Shown here piece by piece: positions 44,193 through 53,046 of a stretch of 64,000 nt of DNA. A program made the translations under genes and the position numbers. The notes below the pieces were generated by a model. It had not been told where the DNA came from. It saw nothing but the letters and a program-made list of their open reading frames with translations, and ran no database searches. The stretch comes from Vibrio chagasii (lineage in GTDB: Bacteria > Pseudomonadota > Gammaproteobacteria > Enterobacterales > Vibrionaceae): the NCBI RefSeq assembly GCF_002954585.1, contig NZ_MSCI01000002.1, forward strand, positions 2,210,089-2,274,088, in the 5' to 3' direction. Each line of letters begins with the position of its first letter. The stretch's first letter is position 1.

Positions 44193-44230
44193 TTATTTTG
44201 GCTACCGCCTAACTGAACTTAATCGGATGA

Positions 44231-46270
44231 TTAGAAGTTATAAGCGATAGAAGCTTTGAAGTTACGACCGGCTTCGTAGCTGGTGTACTTATCTGAGCCC
44301 CAAGAGATACCAAATCCAGTATGCTCTGCGTATTTCTTATCAAGAATGTTATCGACACCGATGTTCATCTCTAGGTCTTTCGCAAACGTAGGTGTGTAAG
44401 CCGCCCAAATATTATGCGTAGCAAAACCAGCACGCTTCACTTGTTCACCCTTTTCATCCGTGTAGTCATTACCCGGAACGAAGCGAGAGTCCCAACCAAA
44501 CAAAAACTCACCGTTTAGGCTGTAGTTAAAGCCCGCTTTAAAGTTGTGAATGCCAGTTTTGCTCATGTGGCTGGTTTTGCCACTCTCTAGGTCTTTCTGA
44601 TCACCATCCGAGTAAGAGTGGTTAGCGTATACACTCAGAGAGTCTAGTGCGTAGCTCAGTACCGTTTCTACACCCCACACTTCAACATCGTACTGGTTTG
44701 CCAGTGTTGAGTTATTCTTAGTTGGGTGCATTTGATTATCTAGGTTGTAGGTGTAAGCCGTGAAACCTAGGATAGCGTAGTCCGCCGCCAGTAGACGTGT
44801 CAGCTCGTAATCAAAACCAGCCTCGTAGTTATTACCCGTCATCGCCTTAGTATCAGACTGATTAACATCAGATGCGGCTTTCATCGTTAATGCTTCTGGC
44901 AATGATGCACCTTTAAACAAACGACCGTACCCTACGCGAAGTTTTAGATTCTCCGTGGTTTGGTATTCACCTTTGAATTTAGGAGACAGCTGGTCAAAAT
45001 CACCATCGTAAACACCACCAAGCTTATGAACGTCGTAACGTAAACCTGTTGTTAAACGGAAGTCACTAAACTCGTACATGTCTTGTAGGTAAAGGCCGTA
45101 AGCTGTCACGGTACCACCATCCATACCGTACTTCTTGGTTTCACCTTGCTTAGAACCGCTTTGGTAAACACCGTCACCCGCGTCAATCCACTGCTCTGCT
45201 TTATAACCATCAAGGCCGTAAGTTAGCTCATGCTCACCAACCCGAGAGATATTGCGAATGTCACCACCAATAGTCGTCACATTGTATTCACGATGTGGGA
45301 TTGATAAGTCACCATCTTTAGTAAATTCCCAAGAGCCATTTACTTGATTCCAATCGCCGTACTCTTCTGTTAGAGCATCACGATCCATGTACTGGCGGTT
45401 GTAATAAATATTAGTTTTTAGGTGTACTAAGTCGCTACCCGCATCGTATTCGTGTTGCAGAGTCACAGTATCACGGTTAAGCGAATGGTAGTTGTGCTCC
45501 TCATCCGCATACAGAGCACCGGCCTTCTCACCAGAAAGCTGACGTTTACCACCATCGTTGTATCGGTTGAAAGTCAGTTTAAACTCGTTAGCGTCATTCG
45601 GGATGAATACCACTTTCGCGATGCCAGACTTCAGTTCGCCTTGCTTAGACGTCACAGCTTCCTGATCAGGGATATGTAGGTCACCATCTTCAGAGTAGTT
45701 TGCAATCCCCATGAATTGCAGCTTGTCGTTTACTTTTGCATACACAGCAACGTTGGTTGCGAAACGTTCGTAAGCCGTTTGGTAGCTAGTTTTAACTCGA
45801 GCACCAATGCTTTCGCCTGGCTTAAGAAGGTCGCTTGGGTCTTTTGTCTCATAGCTAAATGAGCCGTTAATCGCACCAGAGCCAGACCGTGCAGAGTTAC
45901 CGCCTAATTCAATTTCAGCACGCTTAAGCATCGCTGGGTCAATAGCCTGATCACCAGAATGGTGGAATAGCTGACCTTCTTGACGTGCACCATCAATAGT
46001 CACCACGGCAAACTTGTCTTCCATACCACGTACATACACTTTGCGAGAGTAACGTGCGTTTCCGTCTACCGTTACGCTTGGCATAGTATTCAGTACATCT
46101 TTAATGTCTGATGCTTGTTTCTTTTCAAGTGTGTCAGAGTTGATTTCAGTCTGAACAAGTTGATCAAGAGCTGAACCAATTACCACTACCGTTTCTTGTT
46201 CATCGGCAGCAAGGGCTGTAAATGAAGTTAAGGCAACCGTAACGGCTACTGAAAGTGCTTTAAGTTTCAT
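44231..46270 (-). CDS. TonB-dependent outer membrane receptor, Fur-box controlled
   Basis: A 679-residue receptor. Signal peptide MKLKALSVAVTVALTSFTALA; TonB box near ETVVVIGS; plug domain (about 40-150; KQASDIKDVLNTMPSVTVDG, VRGMEDKFAVVTIDGARQEG). A 22-strand barrel ends in the C-terminal aromatic FKASIAYNF. A good Fur box lies 58-76 bases upstream of the start, so the substrate is probably iron-siderophore or heme. The FRAP/NPNL heme motif is not clear (GRLFKGASLPEALTM), which leans against a heme receptor. I cannot name the ligand. Confidence 0.88.
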   Translation of the reverse strand: MKLKALSVAVTVALTSFTALAADEQETVVVIGSALDQLVQTEINSDTLEKKQASDIKDVLNTMPSVTVDGNARYSRKVYVRGMEDKFAVVTIDGARQEGQLFHHSGDQAIDPAMLKRAEIELGGNSARSGSGAINGSFSYETKDPSDLLKPGESIGARVKTSYQTAYERFATNVAVYAKVNDKLQFMGIANYSEDGDLHIPDQEAVTSKQGELKSGIAKVVFIPNDANEFKLTFNRYNDGGKRQLSGEKAGALYADEEHNYHSLNRDTVTLQHEYDAGSDLVHLKTNIYYNRQYMDRDALTEEYGDWNQVNGSWEFTKDGDLSIPHREYNVTTIGGDIRNISRVGEHELTYGLDGYKAEQWIDAGDGVYQSGSKQGETKKYGMDGGTVTAYGLYLQDMYEFSDFRLTTGLRYDVHKLGGVYDGDFDQLSPKFKGEYQTTENLKLRVGYGRLFKGASLPEALTMKAASDVNQSDTKAMTGNNYEAGFDYELTRLLAADYAILGFTAYTYNLDNQMHPTKNNSTLANQYDVEVWGVETVLSYALDSLSVYANHSYSDGDQKDLESGKTSHMSKTGIHNFKAGFNYSLNGEFLFGWDSRFVPGNDYTDEKGEQVKRAGFATHNIWAAYTPTFAKDLEMNIGVDNILDKKYAEHTGFGISWGSDKYTSYEAGRNFKASIAYNF

Positions 46271-46327
46271 ACTGTGTTTTTATATTTTATATATTTAAGT
46301 CAGGGGACGTGAATATTACACAAATTG

Positions 46328-46346
46328 AATGATAATTCTTATCATT
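46328..46346. promoter_or_regulatory. Fur box upstream of the TonB receptor
   Basis: AATGATAATTCTTATCATT is a 9-1-9 palindrome with one mismatched pair, close to the GATAATGATAATCATTATC consensus. Iron repression of the receptor is expected. Confidence 0.82.
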
Positions 46347-46405
46347 TACATTCTTTACTTACGTTCACTTACTTTTCATAAAATAAATTTTGCTAAGATG
46401 CCCTC

Positions 46406-46513
46406 GCTGTAAAACTTACTTCGTTTTGCTGCTGAATCTTTGAATAAATCCTGCTTCGTATCACCCCTGAAGATAGGTAGCCGTAAGTCTCGATCACTTA
46501 CGGCTTTTTTAAT
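46406..46513 (+). ncRNA. Candidate small RNA between the TonB receptor and rlmM
   Basis: On the plus strand an extended -10 element (TGCTAAGAT, 46391-46399) is followed by about 110 bases without a plausible ORF, ending in a strong intrinsic terminator (GCCGTAAGT, loop, ACTTACGGC, TTTTTT; about 46481-46513). No plus-strand gene precedes this terminator, because both neighbours lie on the minus strand, so an independent transcript is the simplest explanation. A Fur box lies about 60-78 bases upstream of the predicted start. I do not recognise it as RyhB or any other known sRNA. Confidence 0.55.
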
Positions 46514-46598
46514 ATTCGAATACTGAAATAGCCGACATTTCGACGATTTTGACTTCATTAACGCGCCTAAACCCGAACATTTAACGAATTTCAGATAC

Positions 46599-46626
46599 AA
46601 AAAATGCCCCTTAAAGGAGCATTTTT
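46599..46626 (-). terminator. Terminator after rlmM
   Basis: Minus strand AAATGCTCC, loop TTTA, AGGGGCATTT and a T-run; ends the gcvA-hydrolase-ygdD-rlmM transcript. Confidence 0.82.
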
Positions 46627-46650
46627 ATCACTGATATATCAACGCTAATA

Positions 46651-47742
46651 TTAGTGCGGTGAGATGTTTGAAAGCGACTGAATATGAACGGTAATCTCTT
46701 CACGGTCATGATATAGGTGCTTCGCCTGCATCTTGAACTTCACTTTGTTCTCAATCAGGAACAATTTTAGGTTCTCAATATCTTGCAGAACTTCATCGTA
46801 ACGGCCCTTCATTGGCAGTTTAAGGTTGAATAGTGCTTCTTTCGCCCAACCTTTGATGATCCACTCACCCATAAGGTGTGCAACGCGCGCTGGTTTTTCA
46901 ACCATGTCACAGATGATCCAAGTGACGTTCTTACGGTCTGGTTCGAACTTAAAGCCATCCACCATGTGGTGTTTGATTTGACCAGTTTCCATCAAGCTGT
47001 CTGCCATCATGCCGTTATCAACACAGTGAACGAACATAGAACGTTTCACTAGTTGGTAAGTCCAACCGCCTGGACAGGCACCTAAATCTACACCCCACAT
47101 ACCCGGAGCAAGACGCTCATCCCACTCATCACGAGGGATGAACACGTGGAACGCTTCTTCTAGCTTCAATGTAGAACGGCTTGGCGCATCTGAAGGGAAC
47201 TTCAAACGAGGGATGCCCATAAAGAATTGTGAGTTGTTGGTTGGGTAAGAGTAACCAACAAAGCAGTGACCTGGAGCGATGAAGCACAAGTGAAGCACAG
47301 GCTTCTTAGCATTGTCTTTCGCTGTCATTAGACCTTTGCCACGCATAGCTTGGCGCATTGGCACTGTAAACTTACGACAGAACTTCAGTAGCTCTTTTGC
47401 TTCGTTAGTATCTGGCGTTTCAATACGGATATCACCACAACGTGGGAAACCTTCTTTCTCAGAAAGCGCCTCAAGAATTGGAGAGATGCGGTCATCGGTT
47501 GGTAGATCTTTGATTTCAACCGCTACAGCTAGCATTTGACGAGCAAAGATCAATGATTGGAAATCGATCTCTTTGATCAACTTGTCCGCTTCACCAGCTT
47601 GGTAACATTCAAACAATACGAAACCGGTATTGTTTTTTAATCGAGGAAAACCAAACACTTCCAGTTGTGTTGCCTTGTCTTGAATTTCGCCAGCACATTC
47701 TTTTTCAAAACCAGAGCGACAATAAAGTAGTACGTGTTTCAC
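46651..47742 (-). CDS. rlmM: 23S rRNA 2'-O-ribose C2498 methyltransferase
   Basis: RlmM (YgdE) 2'-O-methylates C2498 of 23S rRNA. A 363-residue protein (366 in E. coli) with an N-terminal THUMP-like domain and a C-terminal Rossmann methyltransferase; VDLGACPGGWTYQLV is the SAM motif. The start is GTG at 47742, with GAGGTAA upstream and a four-base GTGA overlap with the ygdD stop; the in-frame ATG at 47838 would bury most of that gene's end. Last gene of the gcvA operon. Confidence 0.95.
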   Translation of the reverse strand: MKHVLLYCRSGFEKECAGEIQDKATQLEVFGFPRLKNNTGFVLFECYQAGEADKLIKEIDFQSLIFARQMLAVAVEIKDLPTDDRISPILEALSEKEGFPRCGDIRIETPDTNEAKELLKFCRKFTVPMRQAMRGKGLMTAKDNAKKPVLHLCFIAPGHCFVGYSYPTNNSQFFMGIPRLKFPSDAPSRSTLKLEEAFHVFIPRDEWDERLAPGMWGVDLGACPGGWTYQLVKRSMFVHCVDNGMMADSLMETGQIKHHMVDGFKFEPDRKNVTWIICDMVEKPARVAHLMGEWIIKGWAKEALFNLKLPMKGRYDEVLQDIENLKLFLIENKVKFKMQAKHLYHDREEITVHIQSLSNISPH

Positions 47743-48137
47743 TGAGTTACCTCTTTTATATTCAAAGCAGCGAAGGAGAAGACTCCCCAACCAATGATAA
47801 ATAGTAGACCACCAAACGGAGTTATTGGGCCAAACCATTTTATTCCTGTCAGTGCCAACACATACAGGCTGCCACTAAAACAAAGGATGCCGATGATAAA
47901 GCAAATTGCCGCAATGAAAAAATATTTTTGTGATTTAGCGCCAAGTTTCATCTGTAGCAGAGCACCACACGCTATTATCGCTAACGTATGAATAAACTGA
48001 TACTGAACACCCGTTTCGAATACACCTAACAGGTACTCAGGCAAAATAGCTTTTAAACCGTGTGCAGCAAACGCGCCAAGCATCACCGCAATAGCGCCAG
48101 ATAGACCAGCGAAGGTAAGTAGGTACTTACTTTTCAT
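47739..48137 (-). CDS. ygdD: DUF423 membrane protein YgdD
   Basis: A 132-residue inner-membrane protein with four hydrophobic helices. LSGAIAVMLGAFAAHGLK and GILCFSGSLYVLAL are DUF423 signatures, and TPFGGLLFIIGW is the last helix. Length equals E. coli YgdD. The ATG at 48137 has AAAGAGGTGCTTA upstream and overlaps the previous gene's end by 11 bases; its stop overlaps rlmM by four bases. Function unknown. Confidence 0.92.
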   Translation of the reverse strand: MKSKYLLTFAGLSGAIAVMLGAFAAHGLKAILPEYLLGVFETGVQYQFIHTLAIIACGALLQMKLGAKSQKYFFIAAICFIIGILCFSGSLYVLALTGIKWFGPITPFGGLLFIIGWGVFSFAALNIKEVTQ

Positions 48138-48750
48138 TAAGCACCTCTTTAATGAATGCTGAGAGCTTTTCAACCGTTAACGCGATGTTCTGTTGCTCTG
48201 TGTAACCAGAACTCTTGCGTGGTTTGAAGCTGTGATCACCATCAGGAATAAACTCAACTCTAATAGAATCCGACAGGTCGAAATCAGCAAACTCTTCACG
48301 CTTACCAAAGGTATCGCGTTCGCCTTGAAGAATCAGACACGGCTTTTGCAAAGCAGCAAGGTGTTCACCTTTATAATTCTCTGGCTTACCCGGAGGATGA
48401 AAAGGGAAACCTAAACAAGCCATCGCTGCCACTTTATCCAACTCAGATAAGTGACTCGCCATGCGGCCTCCCATCGACTTACCACCAATCACAAGTTTGT
48501 CTGCATCGGTTTGCTCAATGATCTCTTGATAGGCTTCAAGCAGCTTAGGCGCTCTGTCAGGCGGACGACGCTTACCACCTTCGGCACGCTTGATCATATA
48601 AGGGAAATTGAAGCGAACCACTCGTATCCCTTTAAAGGCTAACCCTTTGGCTACCGACTGCATGAACTCATGATCCATACCAGCGCCCGCACCGTGCGCA
48701 AAGATAAAGGTGATCGGATTATCTTCACCATCAATAATGATGCTACTCAT
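48127..48750 (-). CDS. Alpha/beta-hydrolase, KANL3/Tex30-like family
   Basis: A 207-residue alpha/beta-hydrolase fold protein. FIFAHGAGAGMDHEFMQ forms the oxyanion region, GGKSMGGRMASHL holds the nucleophile Ser (G-x-S-x-G), and the acid and His lie in LILQGERDTFG and IPDGDHSFKPRK, so the triad looks complete. Substrate unknown. The ATG at 48750 overlaps the gcvA stop by eight bases (ATGAGTAG), arguing against the longer in-frame reading from 48858. It is inserted between gcvA and ygdD, which are adjacent in E. coli. Confidence 0.87.
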   Translation of the reverse strand: MSSIIIDGEDNPITFIFAHGAGAGMDHEFMQSVAKGLAFKGIRVVRFNFPYMIKRAEGGKRRPPDRAPKLLEAYQEIIEQTDADKLVIGGKSMGGRMASHLSELDKVAAMACLGFPFHPPGKPENYKGEHLAALQKPCLILQGERDTFGKREEFADFDLSDSIRVEFIPDGDHSFKPRKSSGYTEQQNIALTVEKLSAFIKEVLNEK

Positions 48751-49651
48751 CAAGTAAGTCCTCTTGTTCACTTTGTGCTTTAGCCAGCATCCAATCACGG
48801 AAAGTAGCGATACGGCCCATGTCGGCTTGTTTCTCATGACACACAACATAGAAAGCATTCTTACTTACTAATACTTCATCAAACGGAGCAATCAAGCGAC
48901 CCGCTTCAATTTCAGGTTGTGCGAGAACGTTGTTGCCCAATGCAATGCCTTGCCCGTGAGCTGCGGCTTGAAGCACCATGGTTGAGTGGCTGAAGATCGG
49001 TCCATGGTTTACATTAACGCCATCAATGCCGTTTTGTTTCGCAAACTGTTTCCAATCTTTTCGAGAGGTGTCATGCAGTAGCGTATGGCATGCTAAATCT
49101 TTTAGAGATTCTAATGGTTTTGTTCCCAGTAACACAGATGGGGAACAGAGAGGAACCAAGTACTCTTGATACAATTTATCGGCTCTCAAGCCCGGCCAGT
49201 TTCCTCGACCATAGTAGATTGCGACGTCCACATCATCGGTCAACGAGCCTTCATCCATATCAACGGCCTTAATTCGAACATCGATATCAGGTTCTTGTTG
49301 ATTAAAGTCAGCAAGCCTTGGTACTAACCATTGAATCGCAAAGCTTGGTGGCAAACTGATGGTTAGCGCACCCTTCTCACTTCTCTCAAGCACCTTATCA
49401 GTGGCCTCAGCCAATGATGTAAATATATCTTTGATATCTAAGAAGTAGCTTTGCCCTTCTTCAGTGAGCAGCAAAGAACGATTTCTTCGGCGAAAAAGCT
49501 TCAAAGACAGAAACTCTTCTAAAGCTTTTATCTGGTGACTAACCGCAGCTTGAGTAACAAACAACTCTTCAGCGGCACGCGTAAAACTCAAGTGTCGAGC
49601 CGCAGCTTCAAACACTCTTAGTGAGTTTAATGGGGGTAATCGACGAGACAT
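48743..49651 (-). CDS. gcvA: Glycine cleavage system activator GcvA (LysR family)
   Basis: A 302-residue LysR regulator (305 in E. coli): MSRRLPPLNSLRVFEAAARH, helix-turn-helix SFTRAAEELFVTQAAVSHQI, and effector domain with ISLPPSFAIQWLVPRL. GcvA activates gcvTHP when glycine is present and represses it with GcvR otherwise; it also activates the sRNA gcvB. Here gcvB is divergently placed right upstream, which confirms the identity among many LysR paralogues. Confidence 0.94.
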   Translation of the reverse strand: MSRRLPPLNSLRVFEAAARHLSFTRAAEELFVTQAAVSHQIKALEEFLSLKLFRRRNRSLLLTEEGQSYFLDIKDIFTSLAEATDKVLERSEKGALTISLPPSFAIQWLVPRLADFNQQEPDIDVRIKAVDMDEGSLTDDVDVAIYYGRGNWPGLRADKLYQEYLVPLCSPSVLLGTKPLESLKDLACHTLLHDTSRKDWKQFAKQNGIDGVNVNHGPIFSHSTMVLQAAAHGQGIALGNNVLAQPEIEAGRLIAPFDEVLVSKNAFYVVCHEKQADMGRIATFRDWMLAKAQSEQEDLLDE

Positions 49652-49694
49652 AGTTACTCTCTAAATAAGCATTAGTTTTTTTTATCTGAAACAT

Positions 49695-49700
49695 TATAAT
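49695..49700 (+). promoter_or_regulatory. gcvB promoter -10 element
   Basis: TATAAT, seven bases before the predicted gcvB start. The region between it and the gcvA ATG (about 45 bases) must hold the GcvA-binding site; I could not define that site precisely. Confidence 0.6.
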
Positions 49701-49706
49701 TTGTCC

Positions 49707-49955
49707 GTTGCCTAGCGGCTAGAGAAATTCTATATTTCATTCCGCAGCAGCTAGCCTGAACGGCTTGATTCTCTCTAGAATCAATTGGCTTAGCTCCTGC
49801 GATGTTGTGTTTGCAAACTCGTACTTTTCGAGTTGGGTAGAGTTCTACCAAATGTTTTGTTGTAGCTACGCGCTGAAACGAGGCATCTACTTCCTGTATT
49901 TATTTTGACCTGTCTGTCAAATTTGTTTACACCGCCTATTAGGCGGTGTTTTTTT
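49707..49955 (+). ncRNA. gcvB: GcvB small regulatory RNA
   Basis: GcvB is an Hfq-dependent sRNA that represses amino-acid and peptide transporter mRNAs. The plus strand carries the G/U-rich seed region R1 (GATGTTGTGTTTGC, from about 49802), the conserved block ACTTCCTGTA...TTTA...CCTGTCTGTC, and the terminator CACCGCCTATTAGGCGGTG plus T-run, all as in E. coli GcvB. It is divergent from gcvA with a -10 at 49695-49700. The first 100 bases form a stem-rich 5' part that differs from E. coli. Exact 5' end is estimated. Confidence 0.92.
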
Positions 49956-50231
49956 ATGTCCAAAGAAAAGTAACAACAAGTTTATCAATAGCTATGCTAA
50001 TTAATCCTTACTATTTTTTCACTCTACTCACAAAATCTAACCTTCGCTTACTTAAACAATCATACGCACACAAAGATATGCACCTAGCTGTACATCTCAG
50101 TAACAATGCGAATGCTAACGCTGCAACCTAAAAATAGATGTATAACATCAGCTTGTTTGTAAACAAAAGACCATACGAGCAACACAGTAAAATAACGGTA
50201 TCGATTACAGAATAACAATCAACCGATAAAT
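49956..50231. other. Intergenic region between gcvB and thiI
   Basis: AT-rich sequence with only short, poorly supported reading frames. I see no promoter, repeat or structured RNA that I can support. Confidence 0.4.
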
Positions 50232-50263
50232 AAAAAACCGCTTACTTTTCAGTAAGCGGCTTT
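50232..50263 (-). terminator. Terminator after thiI
   Basis: Minus strand AAGCCGCTTACT, four-base loop, AGTAAGCGGTTTTTT. Confidence 0.9.
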
Positions 50264-50304
50264 CTGTATCTGTTACAACCTAAGTCGTGCTCTAAGCTAA
50301 CAGA

Positions 50305-51753
50305 CTATGGGCGGTACACCTTAACGTTCTTGAAGCCCTGCTCTTGCAGGTAAAGCGCTTGCAGACGGCTCATAACACCACGGTCACAGTACAATAGGTA
50401 CTCTTTACCTTGGTCTAAGTCACCAAATTGCGTCGCTAGCTTGTAGAAAGGTAGGTGTTTTACATCAATGCCATCGACTTCTAATGGGCTTTCGTCTTCT
50501 TCATCTGGGCTACGGATATCAAGAACGATAGCGTGCTCAGCAACAGCTTGAACCTGTTCCACTTCTGGAGCTTGCTCTTGGCTCTCTTTCTCAATATCAC
50601 GGATATCCATAACACGAGCGCTCTCGATCACTTGCTCTAGCACTTCAAAGTTAAACTTAGCTTCTTCTGCTGCAAGTTTACCTTTCTTGGCTTTCACTGT
50701 TGGCTTCTTAGAGATAACACCACAGTATTCAGGCATTACTTTCGCAAAGTCTTCGGTGCCTATCTCGCGCGCAAGATCGATGATATCTTCTTTGTCCCAG
50801 TTGATAAGTGGACGAAGGATCAGCGTGTCTGTTACGTTATCGATATGACGCAGGTTAGTTAGCGTTTGGCTTGATACCTGACCTAGTGCTTCACCAGTAA
50901 CCAATGCTTCGATCTTGAACTTGTCTGCAACCATGCCACCAGCACGCATGAACATACGCTTAAGCACTACTCCCATTTGGCCGTCTTCTACGTTCTCAAG
51001 GATTTCAGCAACCACCGGTTCGAAATCAACAGAGATGAACTTCACTTTTGCCGAAGAACCGTACTTGTTCCATAGGTAGTGAGCCACCTGCTTAACGCCA
51101 ATCTCGTGCGCAGGACCGCCAAGGTTGAAGAAACAGTAGTGAACTTTAGAACCACGTTTGATGTGTAGGTAGCTTGATACGCCAGAGTCAAAACCACCAG
51201 AGATCAAGCTCAGTAGGTCTTCTTGAGTACCTAGAGGGAAACCACCAAGGCCTTTGTGACGCGCTAGCACTTGGTTCAGTTTGCCATTAGCCACTTCAAC
51301 TTTAACCGTTACTTCTGGATCTTTCAGCTTAACACTTGCCGACTCAACCGCTTGATTCAGACCGCCACCTACGTAGCGCTCAAGCTCGATAGACGTGAAC
51401 TCATGCTTACCACGACGCTTAGCACGAACAGAGAACGTTTTACCTTCAATGTCAGCACGGCTGCGCTCTAAAACTTGCTCATAAATATCGTGCAAGTCTT
51501 TGAAGTCTGACTGTTGTACTTCTAAAGAGTGGTGAATACCTGGAGTGTGAGTCAGAGCCTCTAACACTTCTGTATAGTACTTATCACTCCCAGACGTCAC
51601 TTCGATATGGTCACGACGGTTAAATACCGCAACACCTTCACAGCGACGCTGAATAACGTTACGAATGTTGCACTCTAGAATCCTTGTGAAGCGCTTACGC
51701 ACCGATTCACTTTTTACAAAAATTTCCGGATGGGGCTTAACAATAAATTTCAT
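50305..51753 (-). CDS. thiI: tRNA 4-thiouridine synthase / thiamine sulfurtransferase ThiI
   Basis: ThiI makes s4U8 in tRNA and passes sulfur to ThiS for the thiazole of thiamine. It is 482 aa, as in E. coli. Domains: N-terminal NFLD and THUMP (about 1-165), PP-loop ATPase (SLISGGFDSGVSSYL, about 183-197) and C-terminal rhodanese (about 400-482) with the persulfide Cys in LLYCDRGVMSR. The second redox Cys is in MPEYCGVISK. The long rhodanese form supports the thiamine role; thiL and dxs are also in this window. Confidence 0.97.
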   Translation of the reverse strand: MKFIVKPHPEIFVKSESVRKRFTRILECNIRNVIQRRCEGVAVFNRRDHIEVTSGSDKYYTEVLEALTHTPGIHHSLEVQQSDFKDLHDIYEQVLERSRADIEGKTFSVRAKRRGKHEFTSIELERYVGGGLNQAVESASVKLKDPEVTVKVEVANGKLNQVLARHKGLGGFPLGTQEDLLSLISGGFDSGVSSYLHIKRGSKVHYCFFNLGGPAHEIGVKQVAHYLWNKYGSSAKVKFISVDFEPVVAEILENVEDGQMGVVLKRMFMRAGGMVADKFKIEALVTGEALGQVSSQTLTNLRHIDNVTDTLILRPLINWDKEDIIDLAREIGTEDFAKVMPEYCGVISKKPTVKAKKGKLAAEEAKFNFEVLEQVIESARVMDIRDIEKESQEQAPEVEQVQAVAEHAIVLDIRSPDEEDESPLEVDGIDVKHLPFYKLATQFGDLDQGKEYLLYCDRGVMSRLQALYLQEQGFKNVKVYRP

Positions 51754-52012
51754 AGTACGTTCACAACATTAATGTTCAAAATTTTAAAAGGCTCTTCGCC
51801 AAGTAAATTGGAGAATTTACGCAGCACTTGAAGCAAGAGTAGATCATATCTAAATCTAAGGGCGCGAATTATACATGAGAAAGTGAAACAAGGAAAAGAG
51901 TGCTTGCTTTGACACCAGTAATAAATACACACCCTATTAAAAATAGCATGCTTACTCACAGTCGGCATTCTTATAGATAGATCGGTAGATAAGCCAACAT
52001 TCACCACGTAAA
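51754..52012. other. Intergenic region upstream of thiI
   Basis: Between the thiI start and the pomB terminator. AT-rich, presumably holding the thiI promoter. No TPP riboswitch-like sequence was recognised and no ORF is supportable. Confidence 0.4.
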
Positions 52013-52046
52013 TAAAAAGCCCAACCTCATCATAAGGTTGGGCTTT
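52013..52046 (-). terminator. Terminator after pomB
   Basis: Minus strand AAAGCCCAACCT, loop, AGGTTGGGCTTTTT. Confidence 0.9.
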
Positions 52047-52086
52047 CTGATTGGTTTAATAAATCAGCTTAACTCGTAGCTAGGTA

Positions 52087-53034
52087 CTATTCAGAAATCA
52101 CTGGGACTTCATCGCTGTAAAGTGGCTCACCTTGCATGATACTGATCTCGACGCGACGGTTCAGGCTACGCTGCCATTCAGTATCGTTCGGCTCTACGGG
52201 CTCAGTATCCGCCATACCACGTACTCTCAATCGTTGATGAGAGAATCCGCGCACCTTCTCCATCTCTTGAGCAACAGATACTGCTCTCTGAGAGGACAGA
52301 TCCCAATTCGAACGATACAGTTCAGAATCAAGACGTTGGTTATCAGTATGCCCAGAGATTCGAACAATGCCCGGAACATCTTTCACTAATTCAGCCACCT
52401 GTCTCACCAAAGGTCGGAACTTAGGCTGTAAGAAAGCAGAACCCGATGGGAATGCACCCTTCTCACGAATTCGAATCACAACCTGCTGACCAAGATTTTC
52501 TACCTCAATCGCGCCTTGGTCGATTTCTCGTTCCAGCGCCTTCTTGATGCTTTCCATCAAGGTTTCCATCTCTTGCGATTGATCTTCGGCTTGCTGTTGC
52601 TGTTGGTCTGACTCAGAGTTTTGGTTGTCGTGAGTCGATACCTCTGGCGACCTGCCTCCGGTCATCTTGCCTTGGTCACGCATCGTACCACCAGCGCGCT
52701 CAGATTCACCTTCATGAAATTCCAACGTCTGCTGAGTGATATCTATCGTTTGCTGCATGATCACATCAATCGGCGTAGGCTCTGGACGACCAGGGCGAAA
52801 CTCTTGCGCAATGATGCTAGTCCCTTTGGGGATGTCTTTTACTTCTAAACGGTTCTGTACACCAAATGCGAATTTCATCGAGCCAGCGATCTGTTTGAAC
52901 TTCAGTACATCCATCTCAGAGAATGAGAGTAGAAGTACGAAGAAACACATCAGCAGTGACATCAAGTCAGCAAATGTTCCCATCCATTGAGGTAACCCCG
53001 GAGGAGGACATTTACATGGATTCTCTTCATCCAT
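52087..53034 (-). CDS. pomB: Sodium-driven flagellar stator protein PomB
   Basis: PomB pairs with PomA to form the Na+ channel that drives the polar flagellum. 315 aa. The single membrane helix carries the ion-binding Asp23 (MGTFADLMSLLMCFF), a plug and linker follow (Gln-rich at about 145-155), and the OmpA/MotB peptidoglycan-binding domain is C-terminal (ISGHTDNQRLDSELYRSNWD, LNRRVEISI). The ATG at 53034 has AGGAG six bases upstream; the in-frame TTG two codons earlier is unlikely. Sequence is closest to V. alginolyticus PomB, so sodium rather than proton coupling is expected. Confidence 0.97.
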   Translation of the reverse strand: MDEENPCKCPPPGLPQWMGTFADLMSLLMCFFVLLLSFSEMDVLKFKQIAGSMKFAFGVQNRLEVKDIPKGTSIIAQEFRPGRPEPTPIDVIMQQTIDITQQTLEFHEGESERAGGTMRDQGKMTGGRSPEVSTHDNQNSESDQQQQQAEDQSQEMETLMESIKKALEREIDQGAIEVENLGQQVVIRIREKGAFPSGSAFLQPKFRPLVRQVAELVKDVPGIVRISGHTDNQRLDSELYRSNWDLSSQRAVSVAQEMEKVRGFSHQRLRVRGMADTEPVEPNDTEWQRSLNRRVEISIMQGEPLYSDEVPVISE

Positions 53035-53046
53035 CTTCAACTCCTC

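Noticed and set aside
46376..46600. 74-codon minus-strand ORF in the TonB receptor-rlmM gap
   Set aside because: It overlaps the strong plus-strand terminator and the candidate sRNA, shows no family features and has no ribosome binding site.
49801..49955. Possible integron attC or repeat because of the strong stem-loops
   Set aside because: The segment matches GcvB blocks one by one, and no integrase or cassette genes are near.
49946..50131. 61-codon ORF after gcvB
   Set aside because: It starts inside the gcvB terminator T-run and shows no domain or translation signal.
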